Position numbers and translations under genes: made by a program. DNA of 64,000 nucleotides from Colletes latitarsis. Its lineage: Eukaryota > Arthropoda > Insecta > Hymenoptera > Colletidae. The stretch is from the NCBI RefSeq assembly GCF_051014445.1, contig NC_135134.1:7159672-7223671 (forward strand), read 5' to 3'. Of the stretch, positions 38,880 to 53,339 are shown one piece after another. Every line of letters starts with the position of its first letter. The stretch's first letter is position 1. A model generated the notes under the pieces. That model made no database searches. It was not told the origin of the DNA and saw nothing but the letters and a program-made list of their open reading frames with translations.

Positions 38880-41800
38880 AATGCCGGGTGTGTCTGGGTT
38901 AGTTCTGGTATTTGCCCTCATCTGGCTCGCACTTTCTCATCTATCGCATACTTGATGGCTAGATCCTGGCCTTTTTCTGGTTTGGATCTCGTAGTAATAC
39001 GGTAGCACACCGAAACTGTCAATTAAACCTGGTTGCGATTAATATTTTAGAGGATAACGCCGGTTATGTCTGGCTTAGGTCTGGGATTTGCCCTCATCTG
39101 GCTCGTACTTTCGCATTGCTCGTATACTTGTTGGCCAGATCCAGGGCTTTTTCGGGTTTGTATCCCGTCGTAATGTGGTACCGCACCGAAGCAGTCAATG
39201 AAACCTGGTTGCGATGATTATATTGGAGGATAACGCTGGTTATGTTTGGGTGAGGTCCGGTATTTGCAATCATCTGGCTCCTACTTCCGCATTTTTCACC
39301 TACTTGTTGTCAAGATCCTGGGCTTTTTCTGGTCTGGATCACGTAGTAATGCGGTACCACACCGTAACAGTCAATTAAACCTGGTTGCGATTAATATTTT
39401 GGAGGATAACGCCGGTTATGTCTCGGTTAGGTCTGGGATTTGCCCTCATCTGGCTCGTACCTTTGCATTTTTCACCTACTTGTTGTCAAGATCCTGGGCT
39501 TTTTCTGGTCTGGATCACGTAGTAATGCGGTACCACACCGTAACAGTCAATTAAACCTGGTTGCGATTAATATTTTGGAGGATAACGCCGGTTATGTCTC
39601 GGTTAGGTCTGGGATTTGCCCTCATCTGGCTCGTACCTTTGCATTTTTCGCATACCTGTTGGCCAGATCCTGGCCTTTTTCTGGCTTGGACCACGTAGTA
39701 ATTAGGTACCACACTGAAACATTCAACTAAACCTGGCTCCGATTAATATTTTAGAGGATAACGCCGGTTATGTCGGGGTTAGTTCTGGTATTTGCCCTCA
39801 TCTGGCTGGCACTTTCGCATCTATCGCATACTTGATGGCTAGATCCTGGCCTTTTTCTGGTTTGGATCACGTAGTAATGCGGTACCACACCGAAACAGTC
39901 AATTAAACCTGGTTGCGATTAATATTTTAGAGGATAACGCCGGTTATGTCTCGGTTAGGTCTGGGATTTGCCCTGATCTGGCTCCTACTTTCGCATTTTT
40001 CGCATACTTGTTGGCCAGATCCTGGCCTTTTTCTGGCTTGGATCACGTAGTAATGCGGTACCACACCGAAGCAGACAATTAAACCTGGTTGCGATTAATA
40101 TTTTAGAGGATGACGCCGGTTATGTCTCGGTTAGGTCTGGGATTTGCCCTCATCTGGCTCGCACTTTCGCATCTATCGCATACTTGATGGCTAGATCCTG
40201 GCCTTTTTCTGGTCTGTATCACGTAGTAATGTGGTACCACACTGAAACCGTCAATAAAAGCTGGTTCGGATTAGTATCTTAGAGGATAACGCTGGTTATG
40301 GCTGGGTTAGATCTGGTATTTGCAATCATCTGGCTCGCAGCTTCGCATTTTTCGCCTACTTGTTGTCAAGATCCTGGCCTTTTTCTGGTTTGGATCACGT
40401 AGTAATGCGGTACCACACCGAAACTGTCAATTAAACCTGGTTGCGATTAATATTTTAGAGGATAACGCCGGTTATGTCTGGCTTAGGTCTGGGATTTGCC
40501 CTCATCTGGCTCGTACTTTCGCATTGCTCTTATACTTGTTGGCCAGATCCAGGGCTTTTTCGGGTTTGTATCCCGTCGTAATGTGGTACCGCACCGAAGC
40601 AGTCAATGAAACCTGGTTGCGATGAATATTTTGGAGGATAACGCTGGTTATGTTTGGGTGAGGTCTGGTATTTGCAATCATCTGGCTTTTACTTCCGCAT
40701 TTTTCACCTACTTGTTGTCAAGATCCTGGGCTTTTTCTGGTCTGGATCACGTAGTAATGCGGTACCACACCGCAACAGTCAATTAAACCTGGATGCGATT
40801 AATATTTTGGAGGATAATGCCGGTTATGTCTCGGTTAGGTCTGGGATTTACCCTCATCTGGCTCGTACCTTTGCATTTTTCGCCTACTTGTTGGCAAGAT
40901 CCTGGGCTTTTTCTGGTTCGGATCACGTAGTAATGCGGTACCACACCGAAACTGTCAATTAAACCTGGTTGCGATTAATATTTTAGAGGATAACGCCGGT
41001 TATGTCTCGGTTAGGTCTGGGATTTGCCCTCACCTGGCTCGCACTTTCGCATTTTTCGCATACTTGTTGGCCAGAACCTGGCCTTGTTCTGGCTTGGACC
41101 ACGTAGTAATGTGGCACCACACTGAAACAGTCAAATAAACCTGGTTGCGATTAATATTTCAGAGGATAACGCCGGTTATGTCTCGGTTAGATCTGGGATT
41201 TGCCCTCATCTGGCTCGTACTTTCGCATTTTTCGCATACTTGCTGGCTAGATCCTGGCCTTTTTCTGGTTTGGATCACGTAGTAATGCGGTACCACACCG
41301 AAACAGTCAAATAAACCTGGTTCCGATTAATATTTTAGAGGATAACGCCGGCTATGACTGGGATAGGTCTGGTATTTGCAATCATCTGGCTCGTAGCTTC
41401 GCATTTTTCGCCTACTTGTTGTCAAGATCCTGGGCTTTTTCTGGATTGGATCACGTAGTAATGCGGCACCGCACCGTAACAGTCAATTAAACCTGGTTGC
41501 GATTAATATTTTGGAGGATAACGCCGGTTATGTCTCGGTTAGGTCTGGGATTTGCCCTCATCTGGCTCGCACTTTCGCATTTTTCGCATACTTGTTGGCC
41601 AGATCCTGGCCTTTTTCTGGCTTGGACCACGTAGTAATGTGGCACCACACTGAAACAGTCAAATAAACCTGGTTGCGATTAATATTTCAGAGGATAACGC
41701 CGGTTATGTCTCGGTTAGGTCTGGGATTTGCCCACATCTGGCTCGTACGTTCGCATTTTTCGCATACGTGTTGGCCAGATCCTGGCCTTTTCTGACTTGG

Positions 41801-44800
41801 CCCACGTAGTAATTAGGTACCACACCGAAACATTCAACTAAACCTGGTTCCGATTAATATTTTGGAGGATAACGCCGGTTATGTCTCGGTTAGTTCTGGT
41901 ACTTGACCTCATCTGGCTCGCACTTTCGCATCTATCGCATACTTGATGGCTAGATCCTGGCCTTTTTCTGGCTTGGACCACGTAGTAATTAGGCACCACA
42001 CTGAAACATTCAACTAAACCTGGTTCCGATTAATATTTTAGAGGATAACGCCGGTCATGTCTGGCTTAGGTCTGGGATTTGCCCTCATATGGCTCGTACT
42101 TTCGCATTGCTCGTATACTTGTTGGCCAGATCCAGGGCTTTTTCGGGTTTGTATCCCGTCGTAATGTGGTACCGCACCGAAGCAGTCAATGAAACCTGGT
42201 TGCGATGAATATTTTGGAGGATAACGCTGGTTATGTTTGGGTAAGGTCTGGTATTTGCAATCATCTGGCTCCTACTTCCGCATTTTTCACCTACTTGTTG
42301 TCAAGATCCGGGGCTTTTTCTGGTCTGGATCACGTAGTAATGCGGTACCACACCGTAACAGTCAATTAAACCTGGTTGCGATTAATATTTTGGAGGATAA
42401 CGCCGGTTATGTCTCGGTTAGGTCTGGGATTTGCCCTCATCTGGCTCGCACTTTCGCATTTTTCGCATACTTGTTGGCCAGATCCTGGCCTTTTTCTGGC
42501 TTGGACCACGTAGTAATGTGGCACCACACTGAAACAGTCAAATAAACCTGGTTGCGATTAATATTTCAGAGGATAACGCCGGTTATGTCTCGGTTAGGTC
42601 TGGAATTTGCCCTCATCTGGCTCGTACTTTCGCATTTTTCGCATACGTGTTGGCCAGATCCTGGCCTTTTTCTGGCTTGGCCCACGTAGTAATTAGGTAC
42701 CACACCGAAACATTCAACTAAACCTGGTTCCGATTAATATTTTAGAGGATAACGCCGGTTATGTCTGTGTTAGTTCTGGTACTTGCCCTCATCTGGCTCG
42801 CACTTTCGCATCTATCGCATACTTGATGGCTAGATCCTGGCCTTTTTCTGGTTTGGATCACGTAGTATTGCGGTACCACACCGAAACAGTCAATTAAACC
42901 TGGTTGCGATTAATATTTTAGAGGATAACGCCGGTTATGTCTCGGTTAGGTCTGGGATTTGTCCTGATCTGGCTCCTACTTTCGCATTTTTCGCATACTT
43001 GTTGGCCAGATCCTGGCCTTTTTCTGGCTTGGACCACGTAGTAATGTGGTACCACACTGAAACAGTCAAATAAACCTGGTTCCGATTAATATTTTAGAGG
43101 ATAACGCCGGTTATGTCTGGGATAGGTCTGGTATTTGCCCTCATCTGGCTCGTACTTTCGCATTTTTCGCATACTTGCTGGCTAGATCCTGGCCTTTTTC
43201 TGGTTTGGATCACGTAGTAATGCGGTACCACACCGAAACAGTCAAATAAACCTGGTTCCGATTAATATTTTAGAGGATAACGCCGGCTATGACTGGGATA
43301 GGTCTGGTATTTGCAATCATCTGGCTCGTAGCTTCGCATTTTTCGCCTACTTGTTGTCAAGATCCTGGGCTTTTTCTGGATTGGATCACGTAGTAATGCG
43401 GCACCGCACCGTAACAGTCAATTAAACCTGGTTGCGATTAATATTTTGGAGGATAACGCCGGTTATGTCTCGGTTAGGTCTGGGATTTGCCCTCACCTGG
43501 CTCGTACTTTCGCATTTTTCGCATACTTGTTGGCCAGATCCTGGCCTTTTTCTGGCTTGGACCACGTAGTAATTAGGCACCACACTGAAACATTCAACTA
43601 AACCTGGTTCCGATTAATATTTTAGAGGATAATGCCGGGTGTGTCTGGGTTAGTTCTGGTATTTGCCCTCATCTGGCTCGCACTTTCTCATCTATCGCAT
43701 ACTTGATGGCTAGATCCTGGCCTTTTTCTGGTTTGGATCTCGTAGTAATACGGTAGCACACCGAAACTGTCAATTAAACCTGGTTCCGATTAATATTTTA
43801 GAGGATAACGCCGGTTATGTCTGGCTTAGGTCTGGGATTTGCCCTCATCTGGCTCGTACTTTCGCATTGCTCGTATACTTGTTGGCCAGATCCAGGGCTT
43901 TTTCGGGTTTGTATCCCGTCGTAATGTGGTACCGCACCGAAGCAGTCAATGAAACCTGGTTGCGATGAATATATTGGAGGATAACGCTGGTTATGTTTGG
44001 GTGAGGTCTGGTATTTGCAATCATCTGGCTCCTACTTCCGCATTTTTCACCTACTTGTTGTCAAGATCCTGGGCTTTTTCTGGTCTGGATCACGTAGTAA
44101 TGCGGTACCACACCGTAACAGTCAATTAAACCTGGTTGCGATTAATATTTTGGAGGATAACGCCGGTTATGTCTCGGTTAGGTCTGGGATTTGCCCTCAT
44201 CTGGCTCGTACCTTTGCATTTTTCACCTACTTGTTGTCAAGATCCTGGGCTTTTTCTGGTCTGGATCACGTAGTAATGCGGTACCACACCGTAACAGTCA
44301 ATTAAACCTGGTTGCGATTAATATTTTGGAGGATAACGCCGGTTATGTCTCGGTTAGGTCTGGGATTAGCCCTCATCTGGCTCGTACCTTTGCATTTTTC
44401 GCATACCTGTTGGCCAGATCCTGGCCTTTTTCTGGCTTGGACCACGTAGTAATTAGGTACCACACTGAAACATTCAACTAAACCTGGCTCCGATTAATAT
44501 TTTAGAGGATAACGCCGGTTATGTCGGGGTTAGTTCTGGTATTTGCCCTCATCTGGCTGGCACTTTCGCATCTATCGCATACTTGATGGCTAGATCCTGG
44601 CCTTTTTCTGGTTTGGATCACGTAGTAATGCGGTACCACACCGAAACAGTCAATTAAACCTGGTTGCGATTAATATTTTAGAGGATGACGCCGGTTATGT
44701 CTCGGTTAGGTCTGGGATTTGCCCTGATCTGGCTCCTACTTTCGCATTTTTCGCATACTTGTTGGCCAGATCCTGGCCTTTTTCTGGCTTGGATCACGTA

Positions 44801-44891
44801 GTAATGCGGTACCACACCGAAGCAGACAATTAAACCTGGTTGCGATTAATATTTTAGAGGATGACGCCGGTTATGTCTCGGTTAGGTCTGG
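38880..44891. repeat. Satellite zone with second and third copies of the 2.7-3.1 kb block
   Basis: About 38879-41558 and 43281-44891 (continuing to about 46425) are copies of the block first seen at 31.1-34.3 kb; the offset between them is 4751 bp. Between them, about 41560-43280 carries the run with CCCACATCTGG and the 1-bp deletion near 41788, plus monomers also seen at 30.6 and 35.9 kb. All sequence is satellite. Confidence 0.8.
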
Positions 44892-47800
44892 GATTTGCCC
44901 TCATCTGGCTCGCACTTTCGCATCTATCGCATACTTGATGGCTAGATCCTGGCCTTTTTCTGGTCTGTATCACGTAGTAATGTGGTACCACACTGAAACC
45001 GTCAATAAAAGCTGGTTCGGATTAGTATCTTAGAGGATAACGCTGGTTATGGCTGGGTTAGTTCTGGTATTTGCAATCATCTGGCTCGCAGCTTCGCATT
45101 TTTCGCCTACTTGTTGTCAAGTTCCTGGCCTTTTTCTGGTTTGGATCACGTAGTAATGCGGTACCACACCGAAACTGTCAATTAAACCTGGTTGCGATTA
45201 ATATTTTAGAGGATAACGCCGGTTATGTCTGGCTTAGGTCTGGGATTTGCCCTCATCTGGCTCGTACTTTCGCATTGCTCTTATACTTGTTGGCCAGATC
45301 CAGGGCTTTTTCGGGTTTGTATCCCGTCGTAATGTGGTACCGCACCGAAGCAGTCAATGAAACCTGGTTGCGATGAATATTTTGGAGGATAACGCTGGTT
45401 ATGTTTGGGTGAGGTCTGGTATTTGCAATCATCTGGCTTTTACTTCCGCATTTTTCACCTACTTGTTGTCAAGATCCTGGGCTTTTTCTGGTCTGGATCA
45501 CGTAGTAATGCGGTACCACACCGCAACAGTCAATTAAACCTGGATGCGATTAATATTTTGGAGGATAATGCCGGTTATGTCTCGGTTAGGTCTGGGATTT
45601 ACCCTCATCTGGCTCGTACCTTTGCATTTTTCGCCTACTTGTTGGCAAGATCCTGGGCTTTTTCTGGTTCGGATCACGTAGTAATGCGGTACCACACCGA
45701 AACTGTCAATTAAACCTGGTTGCGATTAATATTTTAGAGGATAACGCCGGTTATGTCTCGGTTAGGTCTGGGATTTGCCCTCACCTGGCTCGCACTTTCG
45801 CATTTTTCGCATACTTGTTGGCCAGAACCTGGCCTTTTTCTGGCTTGGACCACGTAGTAATGTGGCACCACACTGAAACAGTCAAATAAACCTGGTTGCG
45901 ATTAATATTTCAGAGGATAACGCCGGTTATGTCTCGGTTAGATCTGGGATTTGCCCTCATCTGGCTCGTACTTTCGCATTTTTCGCATACTTGCTGGCTA
46001 GATCCTGGCCTTTTTCTGGTTTGGATCACGTAGTAATGCGGTACCACACCGAAACAGTCAAATAAACCTGGTTCCGATTAATATTTTAGAGGATAACGCC
46101 GGCTATGACTGGGATAGGTCTGGTATTTGCAATCATCTGGCTCGTAGCTTCGCATTTTTCGCCTACTTCTTGTCAAGATCCTGGGCTTTTTCTGGATTGG
46201 ATCACGTAGTAATGCGGCACCGCACCGTAACAGTCAATTAAACCTGGTTGCGATTAATATTTTGGAGGATAACGCCGGTTATGTCTCGGTTAGGTCTGGG
46301 ATTTGCCCTCATCTGGCTCGTACTTTCGCATTTTTCACCTACTTGTTGTCAAGATCCTGGGCTTTTTCTGGTCTGGATCACGTAGTAATGCGGTACCACA
46401 CCGCAACAGTCAATTAAACCTGGTTGCGATTAATATTCCAGAGGATAACGCCGGTTATGTCTCGGTTAGGTCTGGGATTTGCCCTCATCTGGCTCGTACT
46501 TTCGCATTTTTCGCATACTTGTTGGCCAGATCCTGGCCTTTTTCTGGCTTGGACCACGTAGTAATTAGGCACCACACTGAAACATTCAACTAAACCTGGT
46601 TCCGATTAATATTTTAGAGGATAACGCCGGTTATGTCTGGCTCAGGTCTGGGATTTGCCCTCATCTGGCTCGTACTTTCGCATTGCTCGTATACTTGTTG
46701 GCCAGATCCAGGGCTTTTTCGGGTTTGTATCCCGTCGTAATGTGGTACCGCACCGAAGCAGTCAATGAAACCTGGTTGCGATGAATATTTTGGAGGATAA
46801 CGCTGGTTATGTTTGGGTGAGGTCTGGTATTTGCAATCATCTGGCTCCTACTTCCGCATTTTTCACCTACTTGTTGTCAAGATCCGGGGCTTTTTCTGGT
46901 CTGGATCACGTAGTAATGCGGTACCACACCGTAAAAGTCAATTAAACCTGGTTGCGATTAATATTTTGGAGGATAACGCCGGTTATGTCTCGGTTAGGTC
47001 TGGGATTTGCCCTCATCTGGCTCGTACCTTTGCATTTTTCACCTACTTGTTGTCAAGATCCTGGGCTTTTTCTGGTCTGGATCACGTAGTAATGCGGTAC
47101 CACACCGTAACAGTCAATTAAACCTGGTTGCGATTAATATTTTGGAGGATAACGCCGGTTATGTCTCGGTTAGGTCTGGGATTTGCCCTCATCTGGCTCG
47201 CACTTTCGCATTTTTCGCATACTTGTTGGCCAGATCCTGGCCTTTTTCTGGCTTGGACCACGTAGTAATGTGGCACCACACTGAAACAGTCAAATAAACC
47301 TGGTTGCGATTAATATTTCAGAGGATAACGCCGGTTATGTCTCGGTTAGGTCTGGGATTTGCCCACATCTGGCTCGTACGTTCGCATTTTTCGCATACGT
47401 GTTGGCCAGATCCTGGCCTTTTTCTGACTTGGCCCACGTAGTAATTAGGTACCACACCGAAACATTCAACTAAACCTGGTTCCGATTAATATTTTGGAGG
47501 ATAACGCCGGTTATGTCTCGGTTAGTTCTGGTACTTGACCTCATCTGGCTCGCACTTTCGCATCTATCACATACTTGATGGCTAGATCCTGGCCTTTTTC
47601 TGGCTTGGACCACGTAGTAATTAGGCACCACACTGAAACATTCAACTAAACCTGGTTCCGATTAATATTTTAGAGGATAACGCCGGTCATGTCTGGCTTA
47701 GGTCTGGGATTTGCCCTCATCTGGCTCGTACTTTCGCATTGCTCGTATACTTGTTGGCCAGATCCAGGGCTTTTTCGGGTTTGTATCCCGTCGTAATGTG

Positions 47801-50800
47801 GTACCGCACCGAAGCAGTCAATGAAACCTGGTTGCGATGAATATTTTGGAGGATAACGCTGGTTATGTTTGGGTGAGGTCTGGTATTTGCAATCATCTGG
47901 CTCCTACTTCCGCATTTTTCACCTACTTGTTGTCAAGATCCTGGGCTTTTTCTGGTCTGGATCACGTAGTAATGCGGTACCACACCGTAACAGTCAATTA
48001 AACCTGGTTGCGATTAATATTTTGGAGGATAACGCCGGTTATGTCTCGGTTAGGTCTGGGATTTGCCCTCATCTGGCTCGTACCTTTGCATTTTTCACCT
48101 ACTTGTTGTCAAGATCCTGGGCTTTTTCTGGTCTGGATCACGTAGTAATGCGGTACCACACCGTAACAGTCAATTAAACCTGGTTGCGATTAATATTTTG
48201 GAGGATAACGCCGGTTATGTCTCGGTTAGGTCTGGGATTTGCCCTCATCTGGCTCGTACTTTCGCATTTTTCGCATACTTGTTGGCCAGATCCTGGCCTT
48301 TTTCTGGCTTGGACCACGTAGTAATTAGGTACCACACTGACACATTCAACTAAACCTGGTTCCGATTAATATTTTAGAGGATAACGCCAGTTATGTCTGG
48401 GTTAGTTCTGGTATTTGCAATCATCTGGCTTTTACTTACGCATTTTTCACCTACTTGTTGTCAAGATCCTGGGCTTTTTCTGGTCTGGATCACGTAGTAA
48501 TGCGGTACCACACCGCAACAGTCAATTAAACCTGGATGCGGTTAATATTTTGGAGGATAATGCCGGTTATGTCTCGGTTAGGTCTGGGATTTACCCTCAT
48601 CTGGCTCGTACCTTTGCATTTTTCGCCTACTTGTTGGCAACATCCTGGGCTTTTTCTGGTTCAGATCACGTAGTAACGCGGTACCACACCGAAATTGTCA
48701 ATTAAACCTGGTTGCGATTAATATTTTAGAGGATAACGCCGGTTATGTCTCGGTTAGGTCTGGGATTTGCCCTCATCTGGCTCGCACCTTCGCATTTTAG
48801 GCATACTTGTTGGCCAGAGCCTGGCCTTTTTCTGGCTTGGACCACGTAGTAATGTGGTACCACACTGAAACAGACAAATAAACCTGGGTGCGATTAATTT
48901 CTTAGAGGATAACGCCGGTTATGTCTCGGTTAGGTCTGGGATTTGCCCTCATCTGGCTCGTACTTTCGCATTTTTCGCATACTTGTTGCCCAGATCCTGG
49001 CCTTTTTCTGGCTTGGACCACGTAGTAATTAGGTACCACACTGAAACATTCAACTAAACCTGGCTCCGATTAATATTTTAGGGGATAACGCCCCTTATGT
49101 CTGGGTTAGTTCTGGTATTTGCCCTCATCTGGCTTGCACTTTCGCATCTATCGCATACTTGATGGCTAGATCCTGGCCTTTTTCTGGCTTGGATCACGTA
49201 GTAATGCGGTACCACACCGAAACAGACAATTAAACCTGGTTGCGATTAATATTTTAGAGGATAACGCCGGTTATGTCTCGGTTAGGTCTGCGATTTGCCC
49301 TCATCTGGCTCGCACTTTCGCATTTTTCGCATACTTGTTGGCCAGATCCTGGCCTTTTTCTGGCTTGGACCACGTACTAATGTGGTACCACACTGAAACA
49401 GTCAAATAAACCTGGTTCCGATTAATATTTTAGACGATAACGCCGGCTATGTCTGGGATAGGTCTGGTATTTGCACTCATCTGGCTCGTACTTTCGCATT
49501 TTTCGCATACTTGCTGGCCAGATCCTGGCCTTTTTCTGGTCTGTATTACGTAGTAATATGGTACCACACTGAAGCCGTCAATAAAAGCTGGTTCGGATTA
49601 GTATCTTAGAGGATAACGCTGGTTATGTCTCGGTTAGGTCTGGGATTTGCCCACATCTGGCTCGAACTTTCGCATTTTTCACATACTTGTTGGCCAGATT
49701 CTGGCCTTTTTCTGGCTTGGACCACGTAGTAATTAGGTACCACACTGACACATTCAACTAAACCTGGTTCCGGTTAATATTTTAGAGGATAACGCCGGCT
49801 ATGACTGGGATAGGTCTGGTATTTGCAATCATCTGGCTCGTAGCTTCGCATTTTTCGCCTACTTGTTGTCAAGATCCTGGGCTTTTTCTGGATTGGATCA
49901 CGTAGTAATGCGGCACCGCACCGCAACAGTCAATTAAACCTGGTTGCGATTAATATTTTGGAGGATAACGCCGGTTATGTCTCGGTTAGGTCTGGGATTT
50001 GCCCTCATCTGGCTCGTACTTTCGCATTTTTCGCATACTTGTTGGCCAGATCCTGGCCTTTTTCTGGCTTGGACCACGTAGTAATTAGGCACCACACTGA
50101 AACATTCAACTAAACCTGGTTCCGATTAATATTTTAGAGGATAACGCCGGTTATGTCTGGCTCAGGTCTGGGATTTGCCCTCATCTGGCTCGTACTTTCG
50201 CATTGCTCGTATACTTGTTGGCCAGATCCAGGGCTTTTTCGTGTTTGTATCCCGTCGTAATGTGGTACCGCACCGAAGCAGTCAATGAAACCTGGTTGCG
50301 ATGAATATTTTGGAGGATAACGCTGGTTATGTTTGGGTGAGGTCTGGTATTTGCAATCATCTGGCTCCTACTTCCGCATTTTTCACCTACTTGTTGTCAA
50401 GATCCGGGGCTTTTTCTGGTCTGGATCACGTAGTAATGCGGTACCACACCGTAACAGTCAATTAAACCTGGTTGCGATTAATATTTTGGAGGATAACGCC
50501 GGTTATGTCTCGGTTAGGTCTGGGATTTGCCCTCATCTGGCTCGTACCTTTGCATTTTTCACCTACTTGTTGTCAAGATCCTGGGCTTTTTCTGGTCTGG
50601 ATCACGTAGTAATGCGGTACCACACCGTAACAGTCAATTAAACCTGGTTGCGATTAATATTTTGGAGGATAACGCCGGTTATGTCTCGGTTAGGTCTGGG
50701 ATTTGCCCTCATCTGGCTCGCACTTTCGCATTTTTCGCATACTTGTTGGCCTGATCCTGGCCTTTTTCTGGCTTGGACCACGTAGTAATGTGGCACCACA

Positions 50801-53339
50801 CTGAAACAGTCAAATAAACCTGGTTGCGATTAATATTTCAGAGGATAACGCCGGTTATGTCTCGGTTAGGTCTGGGATTTGCCCTCATCTGGCTCGTACG
50901 TTCGCATTTTTCGCATACGTGTTGGCCAGATCCTGGCCTTTTTCTGACTTGGCCCACGTAGTAATTAGGTACCACACCGAAACATTCAACTAAACCTGGT
51001 TCCGATTAATATTTTAGAGGATAACGCCGGTTATGTCTGTGTTAGTTCTGGTACTTGACCTCATCTGGCTCGCACTTTCGCATCTATCGCATACTTGATG
51101 GCTAGATCCTGGCCTTTTTCTGGTTTGGATCACGTAGTAATGCGGTACCACACCGAAACAGTCAATTAAACCTGGTTGCGATTAATATTTTAGAGGATAA
51201 CGCCGGTTATGTCTCGGTTAGGTCTGGGATTTGGCCTGATCTGGCTCCTACTTTCGCATTTTTCGCATACTTGTTGGCCAGATCCTGGCCTTTTTCTGGC
51301 TTGGACCACGTAGTAATGTGGTACCACACTGAAACAGTCAAATAAACCTGGTTCCGATTAATATTTTAGAGGATAACGCCGGCTATGACTGGGATAGGTC
51401 TGGTATTTGCAATCATCTGGCTCGTAGCTTCGCATTTTTCGCCTACTTGTTGTCAAGATCCTGGGCTTTTTCTGGATTGGATCACGTAGTAATGCGGCAC
51501 CGCACCGAAGCAGTCAATGAAACCTGGTTGCGATGAATATTTTGGAGGATAACGCCGGTTATGTCTCGGTTAGGTCTGGGATTTGCCCTCATCTGGCTCG
51601 CACTTTCGCATTTTTCGCATACTTGTTGGCCAGATCCTGGCCTTTTTCTGGCTTGGACCACGTAGTAATGTGGCACCACACTGAAACAGTCAAATAAACC
51701 TGGTTGCGATTAATATTTCAGAGGATAACGCCGGTTATGTCTCGGTTAGGTCTGGGATTTGCCCTCATCTGGCTCGTACGTTCGCATTTTTCGCATACGT
51801 GTTGGCCAGATCCTGGCCTTTTTCTGACTTGGCCCACGTAGTAATTAGGTACCACACCGTAACAGTCAATTAAACCTGGTTGCGATTAATATTTTGGAGG
51901 ATAACGCCGGTTATGTCTCGGTTAGGTCTGGGATTTGCCCTCATCTGGCTCGTACTTTCGCATTTTTCGCATACTTGTTGGCCAGATCCTGGCCTTTTTC
52001 TGGCTTGGACCACGTAGTAATTAGGCACCACACTGAAACATTCAAGTAAACCTGGTTCCGATTAATATTTTAGAGGATAACGCCGGTCATGTCTGGCTTA
52101 GGTCTGGGATTTGCCCTCATCTGGCTCGTACTTTCGCATTGCTCGTATACTTGTTGGCCAGATCCAGGGCTTTTTCGGGTTTGTATCCCGTCGTAATGTG
52201 GTAGCGCACCGAAGCAGTCAATGAAACCTGGTTGCGATGAATATTTTGGAGGATAACGCTGGTTATGTTTGGGTGAGGTCTGGTATTTGCAATCATCTGG
52301 CTCCTACTTCCGCATTTTTCACCTACTTGTTGTCAAGATCCTGGGCTTTTTCTGGTCTGGATCACGTAGTAATGCGGTACCACACCGTAACAGTCAATTA
52401 AACCTGGTTGCGATTAATATTTTGGAGGATAACGCCGGTTATGTCTCGGTTAGGTCTGGGATTTGCCCTCATCTGGCTCGTACCTTTGCATTTTTCACCT
52501 ACTTGTTGTCAAGATCCTGGGCTTTTTCTGGTCTGGATCACGTAGTAATGCGGTACCACACCGTAACAGTCAATTAAACCTGGTTGCGATTAATATTTTG
52601 GAGGATAACGCCGGTTATGTCTCGGTTAGGTCTGGGATTTGCCCTCATCTGGCTCGTACTTTCGCATTTTTCGCATACTTGTTGGCCAGATCCTGGCCTT
52701 TTTCTGGCTTGGACCACGTAGTAATTAGGTACCACACTGACACATTCAACTAAACCTGGTTCCGATTAATATTTTAGAGGATAACGCCAGTTATGTCTGG
52801 GTTAGTTCTGGTATTTGCAATCATCTGGCTTTTACTTCCGCATTTTTCACCTACTTGTTGTCAAGATCCTGGGCTTTTTCTGGTCTGGATCACGTAGTAA
52901 TGCGGTACCACACCGCAACAGTCAATTAAACCTGGATGCGGTTAATATTTTGGAGGATAATGCCGGTTATGTCTCGGTTAGGTCTGGGATTTACCCTCAT
53001 CTGGCTCGTACCTTTGCATTTTTCGCCTACTTGTTGGCAAGATCCTGGGCTTTTTCTGGTTCAGATCACGTAGTAACGCGGTACCACACCGAAATTGTCA
53101 ATTAAACCTGGTTGCGATTAATATTTTAGAGGATAACGCCGGTTATGTCTCGGTTAGGTCTGGGATTTGCCCTCATCTGGCTCGCACCTTCGCATTTTTC
53201 GCATACTTGTTGGCCAGATCCTGGCCTTTTTCTGGCTTGGACCACGTACTAATGTGGTACCACACTGAAACAGTCAAATAAACCTGGTTCCGATTGATAT
53301 TTTAGACGATAACGCCGGCTATGTCTGGGATAGGTCTGG
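44892..53339. repeat. 8448-bp HOR unit 1 (48 monomers)
   Basis: From about 44892 the sequence matches 53340 onward at an offset of 8448 bp (48 monomers). At 49293-49323 the offset changes to 8624 bp (49 monomers), and the match continues to about 53190. Substitutions are rare between the copies; those I noticed include 45122 (GTTCC in unit 1), 46934 (TAAAAG) and a TTACGC/TTCCGC difference near 48437. Unit 1 lacks one monomer that unit 2 has at about 57770-57945. The last about 150 bp of unit 1 (53190-53339) do not follow unit 2. Confidence 0.9.
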
